Positions 17,234-26,900 of a stretch of 64,000 nt of DNA are shown one piece after another. The DNA is from JAWXBM01 sp964470455. GTDB taxonomy: Bacteria > Pseudomonadota > Gammaproteobacteria > Xanthomonadales > SZUA-36. Within the stretch, counting starts at the first letter, position 1. Every line of letters begins with the position of its first letter. The DNA is taken from positions 81,563-145,562 of the forward strand of contig CAYYCX010000001.1 in assembly GCA_964470455.1 (NCBI GenBank). Direction: 5' to 3'. Below the pieces are notes generated by a model. The model did no database searches, was not told the DNA's origin, and saw nothing but the letters and a program-made list of their open reading frames with translations. The position numbers and the translations under genes were made by a program.

Positions 17234-18058
17234 CTAATCACCCTGGAACTCCGGTTTCTGCTTGGCCACAAATGCATCGTAAGCCCGTTTGAAATCCGCG
17301 GTCTGCATGCAGATGGCCTGGGCCTGGGCCTCGGCCTCAATGGCCGTATCCAGGGACATATCCCATTCCATATTGAGTTGATTCTTGGTGAAACCATGTG
17401 CAAAGTTCGGGCCTTCGGCCAGGCGGTTGGCCTGCTCGACGGCTTTCTCGAGCAATTCATCAGGCTCAAACAGGCCGTTATAAAAGCCCCAGTTCAAACC
17501 CTCCTGGGCAGTCATCGAACGGCCGGTATAAAGCAGTTCTGCTGCCCTGCCCTGGCCGATCAGGCGCGGCAGCATGGCACAGGCGCCCATGTCCGCACCG
17601 GCCAGGCCCACCCGCGTAAACAGGAAGGCGGTTTTGGCCTGCGGCGTGGCATAGCGCAGATCACTGGCCATGGCGATGGCGGCGCCGGCACCGGCGCAAA
17701 CACCGTCGATGGCGCTGATCACCGGTTGCGGGCAATTGCGGATGGCCTTGATCAGGTCGCCGGTCATGCGGGTGAAGCGCAGCAACTCCTTCATATTCAT
17801 TCCGGTCAGGGGGCCGATGATTTCATGTACGTCGCCGCCGGAGCAGAAATTTCCTCCGGCCCCCGTGATGACTACGGCATGGACCGCTTCGTCATGCACG
17901 AAGTCACGAAAGGTATCGCGCAGTTCCGCGTAGGAATCAAAGGTAAGCGGATTCTTGCGCTCCGGCCGGTTGAGTGTGATGCGGGCCACTCCGGCCGCTG
18001 ATGTTTCCATCAGGAAATGTTTTTTCTCGCTGGATTTCATTTTGGATTTCCCCTGCAT
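17234..18058 (-). CDS. enoyl-CoA hydratase/isomerase family protein
   Basis: 274 residues of the crotonase fold: 'GVARITLNRPERKNPLTFDSYAELRDTF', the oxyanion segment 'VITGAGGNFCSGGDVHEIIGPL', and 'ISAIDGVCAGAGAAIAMASDLRYATPQAKTAFLFTRVGLAGADMGACAMLPRLIG'. The second active-site segment, GLAGADMGA, differs from the usual GLIPGAGGTQ, as in ring-cleavage or pathway-specific crotonases. Its ATG overlaps the SDR stop as TAATG; an inner ATG at 18040 preceded by GGGGAAA is an equally good start. Expected reaction: hydration or hydrolysis of a CoA-bound ring product. Confidence 0.9.
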   Translation of the reverse strand: MQGKSKMKSSEKKHFLMETSAAGVARITLNRPERKNPLTFDSYAELRDTFRDFVHDEAVHAVVITGAGGNFCSGGDVHEIIGPLTGMNMKELLRFTRMTGDLIKAIRNCPQPVISAIDGVCAGAGAAIAMASDLRYATPQAKTAFLFTRVGLAGADMGACAMLPRLIGQGRAAELLYTGRSMTAQEGLNWGFYNGLFEPDELLEKAVEQANRLAEGPNFAHGFTKNQLNMEWDMSLDTAIEAEAQAQAICMQTADFKRAYDAFVAKQKPEFQGD

Positions 18059-18834
18059 TACATGACTTCACCGCCAGCGACAGCTATCGACTGGCCGGTT
18101 ATGGATGAACTTTCCCTGCGGCACAACCAGAGTACCGTGTCCGCCACCTCGCTTGGCTGGATCAGACGGCCCTGGGGATTGCTGCGGACCAGTTCCGCCA
18201 GCGCATCTTCGGCACTGCGCCCCGTCGCCTTCACGATGTTTTCCACCGAACTGGCAACGATGTCGGTATCGGTGTAACCGGGGCAGACTGCGTTGACCGT
18301 AATGCCCTTGCGGGCAAATTCCAGTGCCAGTGATCGCGTCAGGCCAATCACTCCATGCTTGGCTGCGCAGTAGGCGCTGACGTAGGGATAGCCGCGCTGT
18401 GCCGAAGTGCTGGCGATGTTGATGATGCGTCCCTGGCGTGCAGCCAGCATGGATTCAATCACCGCGCGCGTGCACAGGTATACCCCGGTCAGGTTGACGT
18501 TCAGCATGAACTGCCAGAAATCCTCGTCCATTTTGTGAAAGGGGCGCGCCTCGGCGGCACCGGCATTGTTGACGAGTATGCTGACCGGCCCCTGGCGTTC
18601 CACGGCCAGCCCAAACGCCTGTCGCACTTCATTGGCCTGGGTGACGTCGGCCACCGCAAACTGCACACCCAGCTTTTCAGCCGCGGCTGCCAGGCGCTGC
18701 TCGCCCCGGCCCATCAGGGTCACACGCGCGCCGTGCTTTTGCAGTACGGAAGCAATCGCCAGTCCAATGCCGCTGCCGCCTCCGGTTACCACCGCATGCT
18801 GTCCCTGCAAAAACTCACTCATGATCCCACTCAT
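18058..18834 (-). CDS. SDR-family NAD(P)-dependent oxidoreductase
   Basis: A classical short-chain dehydrogenase of about 258 residues: cofactor motif 'VVTGGGSGIGLAIASVLQKHGARVTLMGRG', 'NNAGAAEARPF', catalytic Ser in 'NIASTSAQRGYPYVSAYCAAKHG' with the YxxxK pair, and 'VNAVCPGYTDTDIV'. The start is placed at ATG 18834, downstream of CAGGAGG and overlapping the iorB-like stop; ATG 18822 is an alternative. It most likely oxidises a 3-hydroxyacyl-CoA made by the hydratases, giving a thiolase substrate. No thiolase gene is visible in the cluster. Confidence 0.9.
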   Translation of the reverse strand: MSGIMSEFLQGQHAVVTGGGSGIGLAIASVLQKHGARVTLMGRGEQRLAAAAEKLGVQFAVADVTQANEVRQAFGLAVERQGPVSILVNNAGAAEARPFHKMDEDFWQFMLNVNLTGVYLCTRAVIESMLAARQGRIINIASTSAQRGYPYVSAYCAAKHGVIGLTRSLALEFARKGITVNAVCPGYTDTDIVASSVENIVKATGRSAEDALAELVRSNPQGRLIQPSEVADTVLWLCRRESSSITGQSIAVAGGEVM

Positions 18835-20362
18835 GACCCTCAATGCCTCCTGATTGCAGCACCGCGGCAAACACTTTGCCTTCCTCATCCGCCTGCGCCG
18901 CCTGGCTCAGGCGCCGCACCCGCGCAGCGCGGTCCTGTGAAGCAGTCGCTTCCGCCGCCTCGAGTATCTTCTGGTAGCGGTGCAATCCGCGTTCATAGGT
19001 TTCGCCATAGCCCTTGACCATGCCGATGCTTTGCGCCACAGCGAGGGCGAAATCGTGATCGCCGGCGCCATGGATACGCGCCAGCCAGTCTTCGATCAAG
19101 CGGGTCTGCGTGGCGAAACGGTAAGTGCCCCGGCGCCAGCGCTTCAGTCCGGCCAGTGCTGCCAGTTGCAGGTAGCCGAACACGTTGGTGGTGGTGATAT
19201 TGCGGCCCTTGCCCAGCAGCGGTTTCGTCCAGCGGCGCGCACGCGCCGAAGTCAACAGGCGTTCACCGAGCTTGCGCGGCAGGGTATCGCACAATTCTTC
19301 GAAACGCGGATGGAAGTATTCCACCACATGCGCCGGTTGCTGCGCCGATACATTCAGGTGGCTGCGCACGCCCTGCATGCGCCGCCCGGCGGTCTTGATT
19401 TCAGCCACCCGGATGGTGTCTTCGTAGCACATCTGCAGCGCCAGCTGGCGGGCGACTTCTGAAGACAATTCATAAGCCGTGTGCTCACCCCGCAACTCGC
19501 GCTCGCGGGCGACCACTGCCTGCAATCGTTGCAGGTACAGGCTGGCGTAGTCCGCGTCCTGGTACTCCAGCGCGCGCAATGCGCCATGCGCGACAATGGC
19601 CTGCACCGGTTGCGGAAATTCTGCCTTTACGCGGGCCAACAGCGCTTCGCCCCTGGGCCCTTCCGCCTGCGGCAGGGCCAGTGGCTTCCTGGCCGGGCCG
19701 CCAGCTGTTCCGAGCACGTTAACGGTTTGGCTGCCCTGCTCAAAACCCGCTTGAAAGCCCGCCAGGTTGGCTTCAACTGCTTTGCCACCCGCACGTATCG
19801 CGGCCTCAAAGGCCGGGCGCTCAAACGGCAAGGCACGGCTGGCGGCAATAGCCCCGAGCAGCACCGCGCTGATCACGCTTTGGGTCTGCTCGGCGCATTC
19901 TGCCATGTCAAAGGCGATGAATTTTCGCGCGGCCTTGAGCGCTGCTTCCATCACCGGGGCCTGGTCGATGATGCCGTCGCCGAGGGCGGTCTTTTCGGTG
20001 ATGGAATAAACCCGGTGCGTGCTGGCGATCAGGGTGGTGATGTTGGGCGTGACAAATCCTTTTTGGATGGCCCGTCCGGTTTCGGCAAATTCGCCGGCCA
20101 CCACCAGGTCCACGTCACCCGGCACGGGGTAGGTGGTGAACACGGGTTCACGGCCGCCCTGCCGGACCTGCTCCTCTGGAAACAGCTCCACACAGTACAC
20201 CGTTGCACCCGTGCGCTGCGCCACGCCGGCGACATAAGTGGATTGAGCCAGATATCCGTTCGACTGGGCAATCTCGACCAGCCACCTGGTCAGCACGCCA
20301 CCACCCTGGCCACCCAGGGCCAGGATCGCAACAGTCAGGGGCCGGTCGAATTTATGCTCCAA
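18815..20362 (-). CDS. indolepyruvate oxidoreductase beta-like subunit (IorB type, long form)
   Basis: 515 residues. The N-terminal third is the 2-oxoacid:acceptor oxidoreductase gamma domain: 'VAILALGGQGGGVLTRWLVEIAQSNGYLAQSTYVAGVAQRTGATVYCVELF'. The C-terminal two thirds match the extra region of long aerobic-type IorB proteins ('ALEYQDADYASLYLQRLQAVV', 'RRWTKPLLGKGRNITTTNVFGYLQLAALAGLKRWRRGTYRF'). The start is a TTG at 20362. It pairs with the IorA-like protein encoded 37 bases upstream to decarboxylate an aryl-pyruvate to an aryl-acetyl-CoA. The substrate (indole-, phenyl- or other pyruvate) is not determined. Confidence 0.88.
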   Translation of the reverse strand: MEHKFDRPLTVAILALGGQGGGVLTRWLVEIAQSNGYLAQSTYVAGVAQRTGATVYCVELFPEEQVRQGGREPVFTTYPVPGDVDLVVAGEFAETGRAIQKGFVTPNITTLIASTHRVYSITEKTALGDGIIDQAPVMEAALKAARKFIAFDMAECAEQTQSVISAVLLGAIAASRALPFERPAFEAAIRAGGKAVEANLAGFQAGFEQGSQTVNVLGTAGGPARKPLALPQAEGPRGEALLARVKAEFPQPVQAIVAHGALRALEYQDADYASLYLQRLQAVVARERELRGEHTAYELSSEVARQLALQMCYEDTIRVAEIKTAGRRMQGVRSHLNVSAQQPAHVVEYFHPRFEELCDTLPRKLGERLLTSARARRWTKPLLGKGRNITTTNVFGYLQLAALAGLKRWRRGTYRFATQTRLIEDWLARIHGAGDHDFALAVAQSIGMVKGYGETYERGLHRYQKILEAAEATASQDRAARVRRLSQAAQADEEGKVFAAVLQSGGIEGHEWDHE

Positions 20363-20399
20363 GTCGCATTACCTTTTTCAGCCGCACTGCAACCGGGCC

Positions 20400-22532
20400 T
20401 CAAGCCAGGCTCAGGCGACGGCGCTCGGCGCGCTGCTGCAACCAGCTGATCAAGCGACTGCGCACACTCCACAGCAGGCGATCCCAGGGGCCCGGGTTGA
20501 AGACGATCTGTCCTTTGTAGAACGAAGGACACAATACGGCTTCATGCGCTACTTCCCCGCAATTGCCACAACCCACGCAGCTGTTGTCCACATAACTGAC
20601 CGGCTGGGTTTTCAATGGGTCGGGATTGGGCTTGATGGTCAGCGAAGGGCAGCCGCTCAAGCGAATGCAGGCGTGATCACCGGTGCAGGTCTGTTCATCC
20701 ACGCCAAAACGTTCCTGCACCACGCGCTTGCCTGCAGCGATGTCCCTGCGCACCAGCGGCTTTTCGCGCCGCTGCCGGTTGAGCATGCATTCCGACTGGG
20801 CGACCAGCACCTTGGGCCCCGTGCCCTTGCTGGCCAGCGCTTCTTTCAGCGTTGCACGCATGGCACCGATGTCATAGGTCTTGACCGTTTTGGCCCAGTT
20901 CACGCCAATGCCGCGCACCGCCTTCTCGATCGGGTGCTGGGTGCTGCGGTTGCGCACTTCGCTTTTGCCCGACAGCAGGTCCTGGCCACCGGTGGCAGCG
21001 GCGTAGTTGTTGTCGATGACGATGGTCAGGCCATCATTCTTGTTGAAAACGGCATTGCCGATGCCGCTGGTCAGGCCGTTATGCCAGAAACCGCCATCTC
21101 CCATGATGGCAATCGGCGGCTTGCCGCTCGGGGTATTGAACGCCGAGGCACCGGCCGTGCCGAGACCGTAGCCCATGGTAGTGTTGCCCATGTTGAACGG
21201 CGGCAGAATGCTGAACAGGTGGCAACCGATGTCGCCGCTGATATGGAAATCACCCAGTTCCTTCTGCATCAGTTTCAGGCTGGTGAACACCGGGCGTTCC
21301 GGGCAACCGGTACACAGGCCCGGCGGCCGCGGCGGCACATGTGCGCCGAGCCCCGCCACCAGCGCTGCGATGGAATGCTGCGGATCCTGCGGTGGCTGCC
21401 AGCCCGGTTCAAATTGCGTCACGAAACTGATCAGCCCCTTGCGCATGACCTCGCTGGTGTATTCGCCGGCCATGGGAAAAGTGCCCTTGCCAACCAGCGG
21501 TGTGCCGCATTCCCGTTGCCGAAGTATGGAATTGATGTTCTGTTCGAGGTAATTGGGCTGGCCTTCTTCCACCAGCAGCACCGCCTGCTTGCCGGCGCAG
21601 AACGACTCGATCTCGTCATCGACCAGCGGATAGGGCACGTTCAGCTGGTAAATCGAATAGCGGCTGTTGCCGAATGCGTCAGACAGGCCCAGGCGTTCCA
21701 GGTTGCGGATCAGGGTGTTGTACAGGCCACCCTGCACGATGATGCCAAGTTCACCCGTTTCACCGGCAAACACTTGGTTCAAACCGTGTTTGTGGATGTA
21801 GTCCACCGCAGCCGGCCAACGCTGGTTGACCTTTTCCTGCTCATGCAGGAATGAGGCGGGCGGCAATACGATGCGGCTGGTATCGCGGTTCGGGTTCTCG
21901 CTCGCCTCGCGCAGGGAAAGGGGCGGCGGCCGGTTGTCACGGGCGATGAAGCTACCCGAAACATGGCAGGAACGGATCCGCAGCTGCAGGAATACCGGGG
22001 TATTGCTGGCTTCGGAAAGCTCAAATGCCTGCTCTACGGCTTTCACGATGCTGGCCACATGCGGTGGCGGATCGATCAACCACATCTGGCTTTTCATCGC
22101 AAAAGCATGGGTGCGTTCCTGCATGATGCTGGAGCCTTCGCCGTAGTCTTCGCCGACGATCACCACCATGCCGCCTTTCACGCCGCCGGAGGCGAGATTG
22201 GCCAGGGCATCACTGGCGACATTGGTGCCCACCGTGGATTTCCAGGTGACGGCGCCACGCAGCGGATAATTCACCGAGGCAGCGCCCATGGCTGCAGCCG
22301 CGGCTTCACTGGCACTGGCTTCAAAATGCACGCCCAGCTCATCCAGCACATCGCGGGCATCGGACAACACGTCCATCAGGTGTGAAATCGGCGAACCCTG
22401 GTAGCCGCCGACATAGGCCACGCCGGATTGCAGCAACGCCTTGGTCACCGCCAGTATGCCTTCGCCATTGAATACCTCGCCGGCGCCGATGCGGAGTTGC
22501 TCTACTTCCTTCCTGAATGAACGTTCTGCCAT
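20400..22532 (-). CDS. indolepyruvate oxidoreductase alpha-like subunit (IorA type)
   Basis: About 710 residues from ATG 22532. It has the pyrimidine and TPP domains of IorA ('GVAYVGGYQGSPISHLMDVL', 'CPERPVFTSLKLMQKELGDFHISGDIGCHLFSILPPFNMGNTTMGYG', 'AIMGDGGFWHNGL', 'VIDNNYAAATGGQDLLSG'). A C-terminal ferredoxin-like part has clustered cysteines ('CTGDHACIRLSGCPS' and 'CVGCGNCG...CPSF'), then a basic tail. It oxidatively decarboxylates 2-oxo acids with CoA and a ferredoxin-like acceptor. A longer frame to 22691 would run through an AT-rich palindrome that looks like the promoter/operator, so I reject it. It heads the upstream catabolic division. Confidence 0.9.
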   Translation of the reverse strand: MAERSFRKEVEQLRIGAGEVFNGEGILAVTKALLQSGVAYVGGYQGSPISHLMDVLSDARDVLDELGVHFEASASEAAAAAMGAASVNYPLRGAVTWKSTVGTNVASDALANLASGGVKGGMVVIVGEDYGEGSSIMQERTHAFAMKSQMWLIDPPPHVASIVKAVEQAFELSEASNTPVFLQLRIRSCHVSGSFIARDNRPPPLSLREASENPNRDTSRIVLPPASFLHEQEKVNQRWPAAVDYIHKHGLNQVFAGETGELGIIVQGGLYNTLIRNLERLGLSDAFGNSRYSIYQLNVPYPLVDDEIESFCAGKQAVLLVEEGQPNYLEQNINSILRQRECGTPLVGKGTFPMAGEYTSEVMRKGLISFVTQFEPGWQPPQDPQHSIAALVAGLGAHVPPRPPGLCTGCPERPVFTSLKLMQKELGDFHISGDIGCHLFSILPPFNMGNTTMGYGLGTAGASAFNTPSGKPPIAIMGDGGFWHNGLTSGIGNAVFNKNDGLTIVIDNNYAAATGGQDLLSGKSEVRNRSTQHPIEKAVRGIGVNWAKTVKTYDIGAMRATLKEALASKGTGPKVLVAQSECMLNRQRREKPLVRRDIAAGKRVVQERFGVDEQTCTGDHACIRLSGCPSLTIKPNPDPLKTQPVSYVDNSCVGCGNCGEVAHEAVLCPSFYKGQIVFNPGPWDRLLWSVRSRLISWLQQRAERRRLSLA

Positions 22533-22626
22533 GGGGTACCTGCCCAGCTGCAATAATCGCGGGTGAAGAACCAACCGACTGGCCTGAGCTTCTGCCACAG
22601 CCGGTGCTTTGCCCAGCCACCCTAAC

Positions 22627-22642
22627 ATTTTAAGTATAAAAT
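22627..22642. promoter_or_regulatory. operator-like palindrome upstream of iorA
   Basis: ATTTTAAGTATAAAAT has perfect 6-base arms (ATTTTA/TAAAAT) around 4 bases, about 95 bases upstream of the iorA start. Its minus strand reads ATTTATTTTATACTTAAAAT with flank, matching the MarR/thioesterase intergenic palindrome at 17 of 20 positions. The spacing fits a promoter-overlapping repressor site. Confidence 0.65.
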
Positions 22643-22822
22643 AAATATCGGCAGAACTGAAAGCCCGAAGGGCAGCACGCCTCGAAATCACCCCGGCAAA
22701 TTTTCTGCGGAAGTAGTGCTATGCTTGAGACGCCCGTTCCGCCATGAGTCGCCGGCAACCCTGGCACCCATGACGATCAGCACGCGAAGTGAATCGGACA
22801 ACGCCACAAAATTATTGCCATC

Positions 22823-23623
22823 ATGTTAAATACACTGATTGTTGATGATGAAGCGCTGGCCCGCCGCGGCCTGAAGCACCGCCTGCACTCCGCGACGGAT
22901 GTGCATGTGATCGGTGAGGCCCGCAACGGTCGTGAAGCGGTGGAACTGATCAAAAAGCACGCTCCCGACCTGGTGTTTCTCGACATCCAGATGCCGGGCA
23001 TGGATGGGTTCGATGTGGTGCGTGCCCTGCCCCAGGATGATTTGCCGGCCATCGTTTTTGTCACTGCATTTGATGAGTTTGCCATCAAGGCATTTGAAGC
23101 CAACGCGGTGGATTACATCCTCAAGCCCATCGAGGATGAACGTCTGAAAAACGCCCTCGATCGTGTACGCAAACGCCACCAGGACCGCCGCGCCAGCAAG
23201 GACCGCAAATCACTCCTCAACCTGGTCAGCGAGCTGGCCGGCGAGGCAATCAACAGCGTGGAGGAACTGGGCGTAAAAAAGCTGGGAAAGATCCTTAAGG
23301 AGCCTTCGCGACTGGCCATCAAGGATGCCGGCAAAACCACCTGGGTAGACCAGGCAGATATCGAGTGGATTGATGCGGCCGGCGACTACATGTGCGTGCA
23401 TGTGGATGGCGAAACGCTCATCATGCGCAAAACCATGAAACAGCTGGAGAAGGAGCTGGACCCCGACATCCTGCAACGGGTGCACCGTTCCACCATCGTC
23501 AACATCAACCGGGTCAAGCAGATGCAGTCGCATATCAACGGCGAATATTTCCTGACCCTGCAAAGCGGCCATACCCTCAAGCTGTCACGCACCTACAAGG
23601 AAAAGCTCAAGCACTTTTCCTGA
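22823..23623 (+). CDS. LytTR-family response regulator
   Basis: 266 residues: receiver domain with acidic pocket 'LIVDDEALARRG', phospho-acceptor Asp54 in 'LVFLDIQMPGMDGF' and Lys in 'ANAVDYILKPIEDERL'. A linker with 'KSLLNLVSELAGEAINSVEELGVKKLGKIL' follows, then a LytTR DNA-binding domain ('WVDQADIEWIDAAGDYMCVHVDGETLIMRKTMKQLEKELDPDILQRVHRSTIVNINRVKQM'). This is the LytR/AlgR type. No histidine kinase lies next to it, so it is orphaned or paired elsewhere. It is divergent from iorA across about 290 bases, and a palindromic repeat block follows its stop within 5 bases. Confidence 0.93.
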   Translation: MLNTLIVDDEALARRGLKHRLHSATDVHVIGEARNGREAVELIKKHAPDLVFLDIQMPGMDGFDVVRALPQDDLPAIVFVTAFDEFAIKAFEANAVDYILKPIEDERLKNALDRVRKRHQDRRASKDRKSLLNLVSELAGEAINSVEELGVKKLGKILKEPSRLAIKDAGKTTWVDQADIEWIDAAGDYMCVHVDGETLIMRKTMKQLEKELDPDILQRVHRSTIVNINRVKQMQSHINGEYFLTLQSGHTLKLSRTYKEKLKHFS

Positions 23624-23627
23624 AATC

Positions 23628-23794
23628 TGTAGGAGCGGCTTCAGCCGCGATCTTCCTGAAAGGCAAATGTCGGGGGTAAACCCCCTCCTACAATTGTAGG
23701 AGCGGCGCCAGCCGCGACACACAAACCCGGGCACAAATCTGGGTCGGGGATAAATCCCCTCCTGCCAAGCGGGAGCGGCGCCAGCCGCGACCCG
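23628..23794. repeat. REP-like palindromic repeat block 1
   Basis: Three units of the form TGTAGGAGCGGC..GCCGCGA (23629, 23695 and about 23770, diverged) alternate with GTCGGGGGTAAACCCCCTCC-type palindromes. They start 5 bases after the LytTR stop. The same family occurs at 41925-42105 and 52228-52600. The rest of the 350-base gap before the RND gene (about 23795-23974) is GC-rich and must hold the RND promoter; I see no gene in it. Confidence 0.8.
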
Positions 23795-23974
23795 ATCAGA
23801 AGAAGCCATCTGCCCCGACCATAACGCTTCGCCGACACGCCGCGTCCCTTCGCCGCAAGTGATGACTTTCGTCACAAACTCCGCCGCGGAGTCGAGTCTA
23901 AGCTTGCACGCGAATCACCGGGCGTAACGCTTTCGCGTTTCGGTGCGTCAAATCCTGCAAGGCTGGAGCCAGGT

Positions 23975-26900
23975 ATGAGCATCACAGAGAAATCCATCAG
24001 CAATCCTGCCGGTGTTGCGGTGGCCGTAGCCATCGTGACGCTGTTCGGCCTGTTCAGCCTCAGCGACCTGCCGGTGCAACTGTTTCCCGAAATCGAGCTG
24101 CCGCAACTCAGCGTGCAGGCCAACTGGCGCTCGGCTTCGCCGCGTGAGGTCGAGTCGGAAATCCTTGAACCCATGGAAACCGTGCTGCAGGGCATTCCGG
24201 GAATGCAGACACTGGAAGCCAACGCCTTCAATGGCGGCACCTTCATCAACATGCAGTTCGGCCTCGACACCGACATGCAGGCCACGCTGATGGATGTGAT
24301 CGGTCGGCTCAACCGCCTGCCGCCCTTGCCGGCCGACTCGGACCCGCCGGTGGTGCAACTCAGCGGCTTTGGCGAAGCCAACCAGACCCTCACCTGGTTC
24401 TTCGTCCAGAAGCTGCCCGGCACCCCGGGTGAGCTGGCCGATTACGAGCGCCAGGTGATCGAGCTGATCAAGCCCCGCATCGAGTCGATTCCCGGAGTGG
24501 CCGGCGTGCAGATGATCACCGGCGCCGCCGAAGAACTGCAGATCATCATTGATCCCTACAAAGCCGCCCAGTTCGGCCTGGAGCTGGACAATATTGCCAC
24601 CGTGGCCAACCGAAGCAATGATGTGTCCGGCGGATTCATCGATGTGGGCCGGCGCCAGTACACCCTGCGTTTTGAAGGCCGTTACGAGCCTGAACAGCTG
24701 CGCCAGCAGGTTCTGGAATGGCGCGATGGGCGTCCGGTCAGGCTCGGCGATGTTGCGGAAGTCCGGATCGCGCGGGGAGCCCGCCAGGACCTGATGATCC
24801 AGAACGGTAACCCTGCCATGGGCGTGCGCATCGACCGCCAGAACGGCGCCAATGTGCTGCAGGCCCTGACAGACGTGAAAGCCGCCATGGCCGAGTTGCG
24901 CGAAGGTCCGCTGAACGACATGGGACTGGGCATCGAGCAGTCGTTCGATGCCTCGGTGTTCATCAAGCGCGCGGTGAACCTGGTGACCAGCAACCTGCTC
25001 CTCGGCGTGCTGCTGGCCGTCGGCGTGCTGTGGTGGTTCCTGCGCGACCTGCGCGCCACGGCGCTGATCGCCACCGCCATTCCGGTTTCGTTGCTGGCGA
25101 CCTTCGTAGTGCTGCAGCTCACCGGCCGCTCCTTGAATGTCATTTCACTGGCAGGGCTGGCCTTCGCGGTAGGCATGGTGCTGGATGCCGCCATCGTGGT
25201 GGCCGAGAATATCGTGCGCCTGCGCGAACGCGGGGAAACGCCGTTTGTGGCAGCCATTAAAGGCGCCAGCCAGGTGAAAGGCGCATTGCTGGCATCGACT
25301 GCCACCACGGTTGCCATCTTCCTGCCGGTGCTGTTCCTGGAGGATGTCGAAGGCCAGCTGTTTGCCGACCTGGCCTTGACCATTGCCATCGCCGTGGTGA
25401 TCTCACTGGCGGTGGCGATGACGGTATTGCCGGCCGTTGCGGGCAACTGGCTGAAGCCGCGCAAACTGACCCGCGAACATGCTCCGGCCTGGTCAGGACT
25501 GTCCGGCCGGCTGATGCGGGCCAGCCAGACTCCGCTGCGCCGCGGACTGGTGGTATCCACCCTGACAGTCGCGCCCCTGCTGATCACCTGGGCATTGTTC
25601 CCGCAGCTGGATTACCTGCCCCCGGTGAAACGCGATGCCGTCGATGCTTTCCTGCAGATGCCGCCGGGTTCCAACTGGGAAACCAGGGAGAAAGAGATCG
25701 CCACTACGCTGGTGAGCCGCCTCGAACCTTACATGTCAGGAACCAAAGAGCCGGCGCTGAAAAACTACTACATCTGGCTGCATCCCGGTGGCGGCACCAT
25801 TGGCGCGCGGGTGCTGGACCAGGACAAAGTACTGGACCTACAGACCATCATGCGCGAGGAGATCCTCAGCGGCATTCCCGATGTGCGGGCCTTCGCGGCG
25901 CAGGGCAACCTGTTCGGCGGCTTCGGCGGCGGGCGTGACATCGCCGTGCACCTCCAGTCAGTGGATGAACAGGGCCTGATCAGTGCCGTGATTGCGGGAC
26001 AGAACCTGCTGATGGAGGCGTTTCCCGGCGCCAATGTACAGGCCTTTCCGCCACCGGAACTGGCCGAACCCGAGCTGCGCATCCTGCCCAATGATGTACG
26101 CATTTCGGAGTCCGGCTGGAACCGCAACCACATTGCATCTGCGGTGCGGATTCTCGGCAATGGCATGTGGCTGGGAGAATATTTTGACGGTGACAAGCGC
26201 CTCGACATCATTCTCAAGTCACAGCCGTGGAGCACGCCTGAAGAGCTGGAAAGCATACCGGTGGTGACACCTGTGGGCGGGCTGATGCCGCTGGGTGAAC
26301 TGGTGGACATCGAGCGCACCACCGGCCCGGGACAGATTCGCCGCGTCAATGGTCGCCGCACGGTGACATTGGCCATCAGCCCACCGGAAGATGTGTCGCT
26401 GGAGACCGCGGTGGCGAAAATCCAGCAGGACATCGAGCCCGGCCTGCGCGCCGCCCTGCCTGCCGATGGCACCATCATTTACGGTGGCAGCGCCGACAGC
26501 CTGCAGGATGCGATCATTACCATGAGCCGCAATTTCGGCCTGGCACTGCTGATCCTGTTCCTGCTGATGGCTGGCCTGTTCCGTTCCCTGAAAGACAGCG
26601 CCATCGTGGTGCTGACCATCCCACTGGCCTGGGTGGGCGGGGTGGTGTCGCTGCAGCTGCTCAACCTGGTGAGTTTCCAGCCGATGGATCTTTTGACCAT
26701 GATCGGCTTCATCATCCTGCTGGGGCTGGTGGTCAACAACGCCATCCTGCTGGTTGACCAGACCCGCCGCGCGGAGCAGGAAGGCATGAGTCGTGACGAG
26801 GCGGTTGAGTACGCACTGCAGGTGCGCATGCGACCGATTTTCATGAGTACGTTTACCAGCATCTTCGGCATGCTGCCGCTGGTGTTGCTGCCCGGCGCCG

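Noticed and set aside
22533..22691. N-terminal extension of the IorA-like protein
   Set aside because: The extra 53 residues match nothing in the family and their codons cross an AT-rich palindrome that looks like the promoter.
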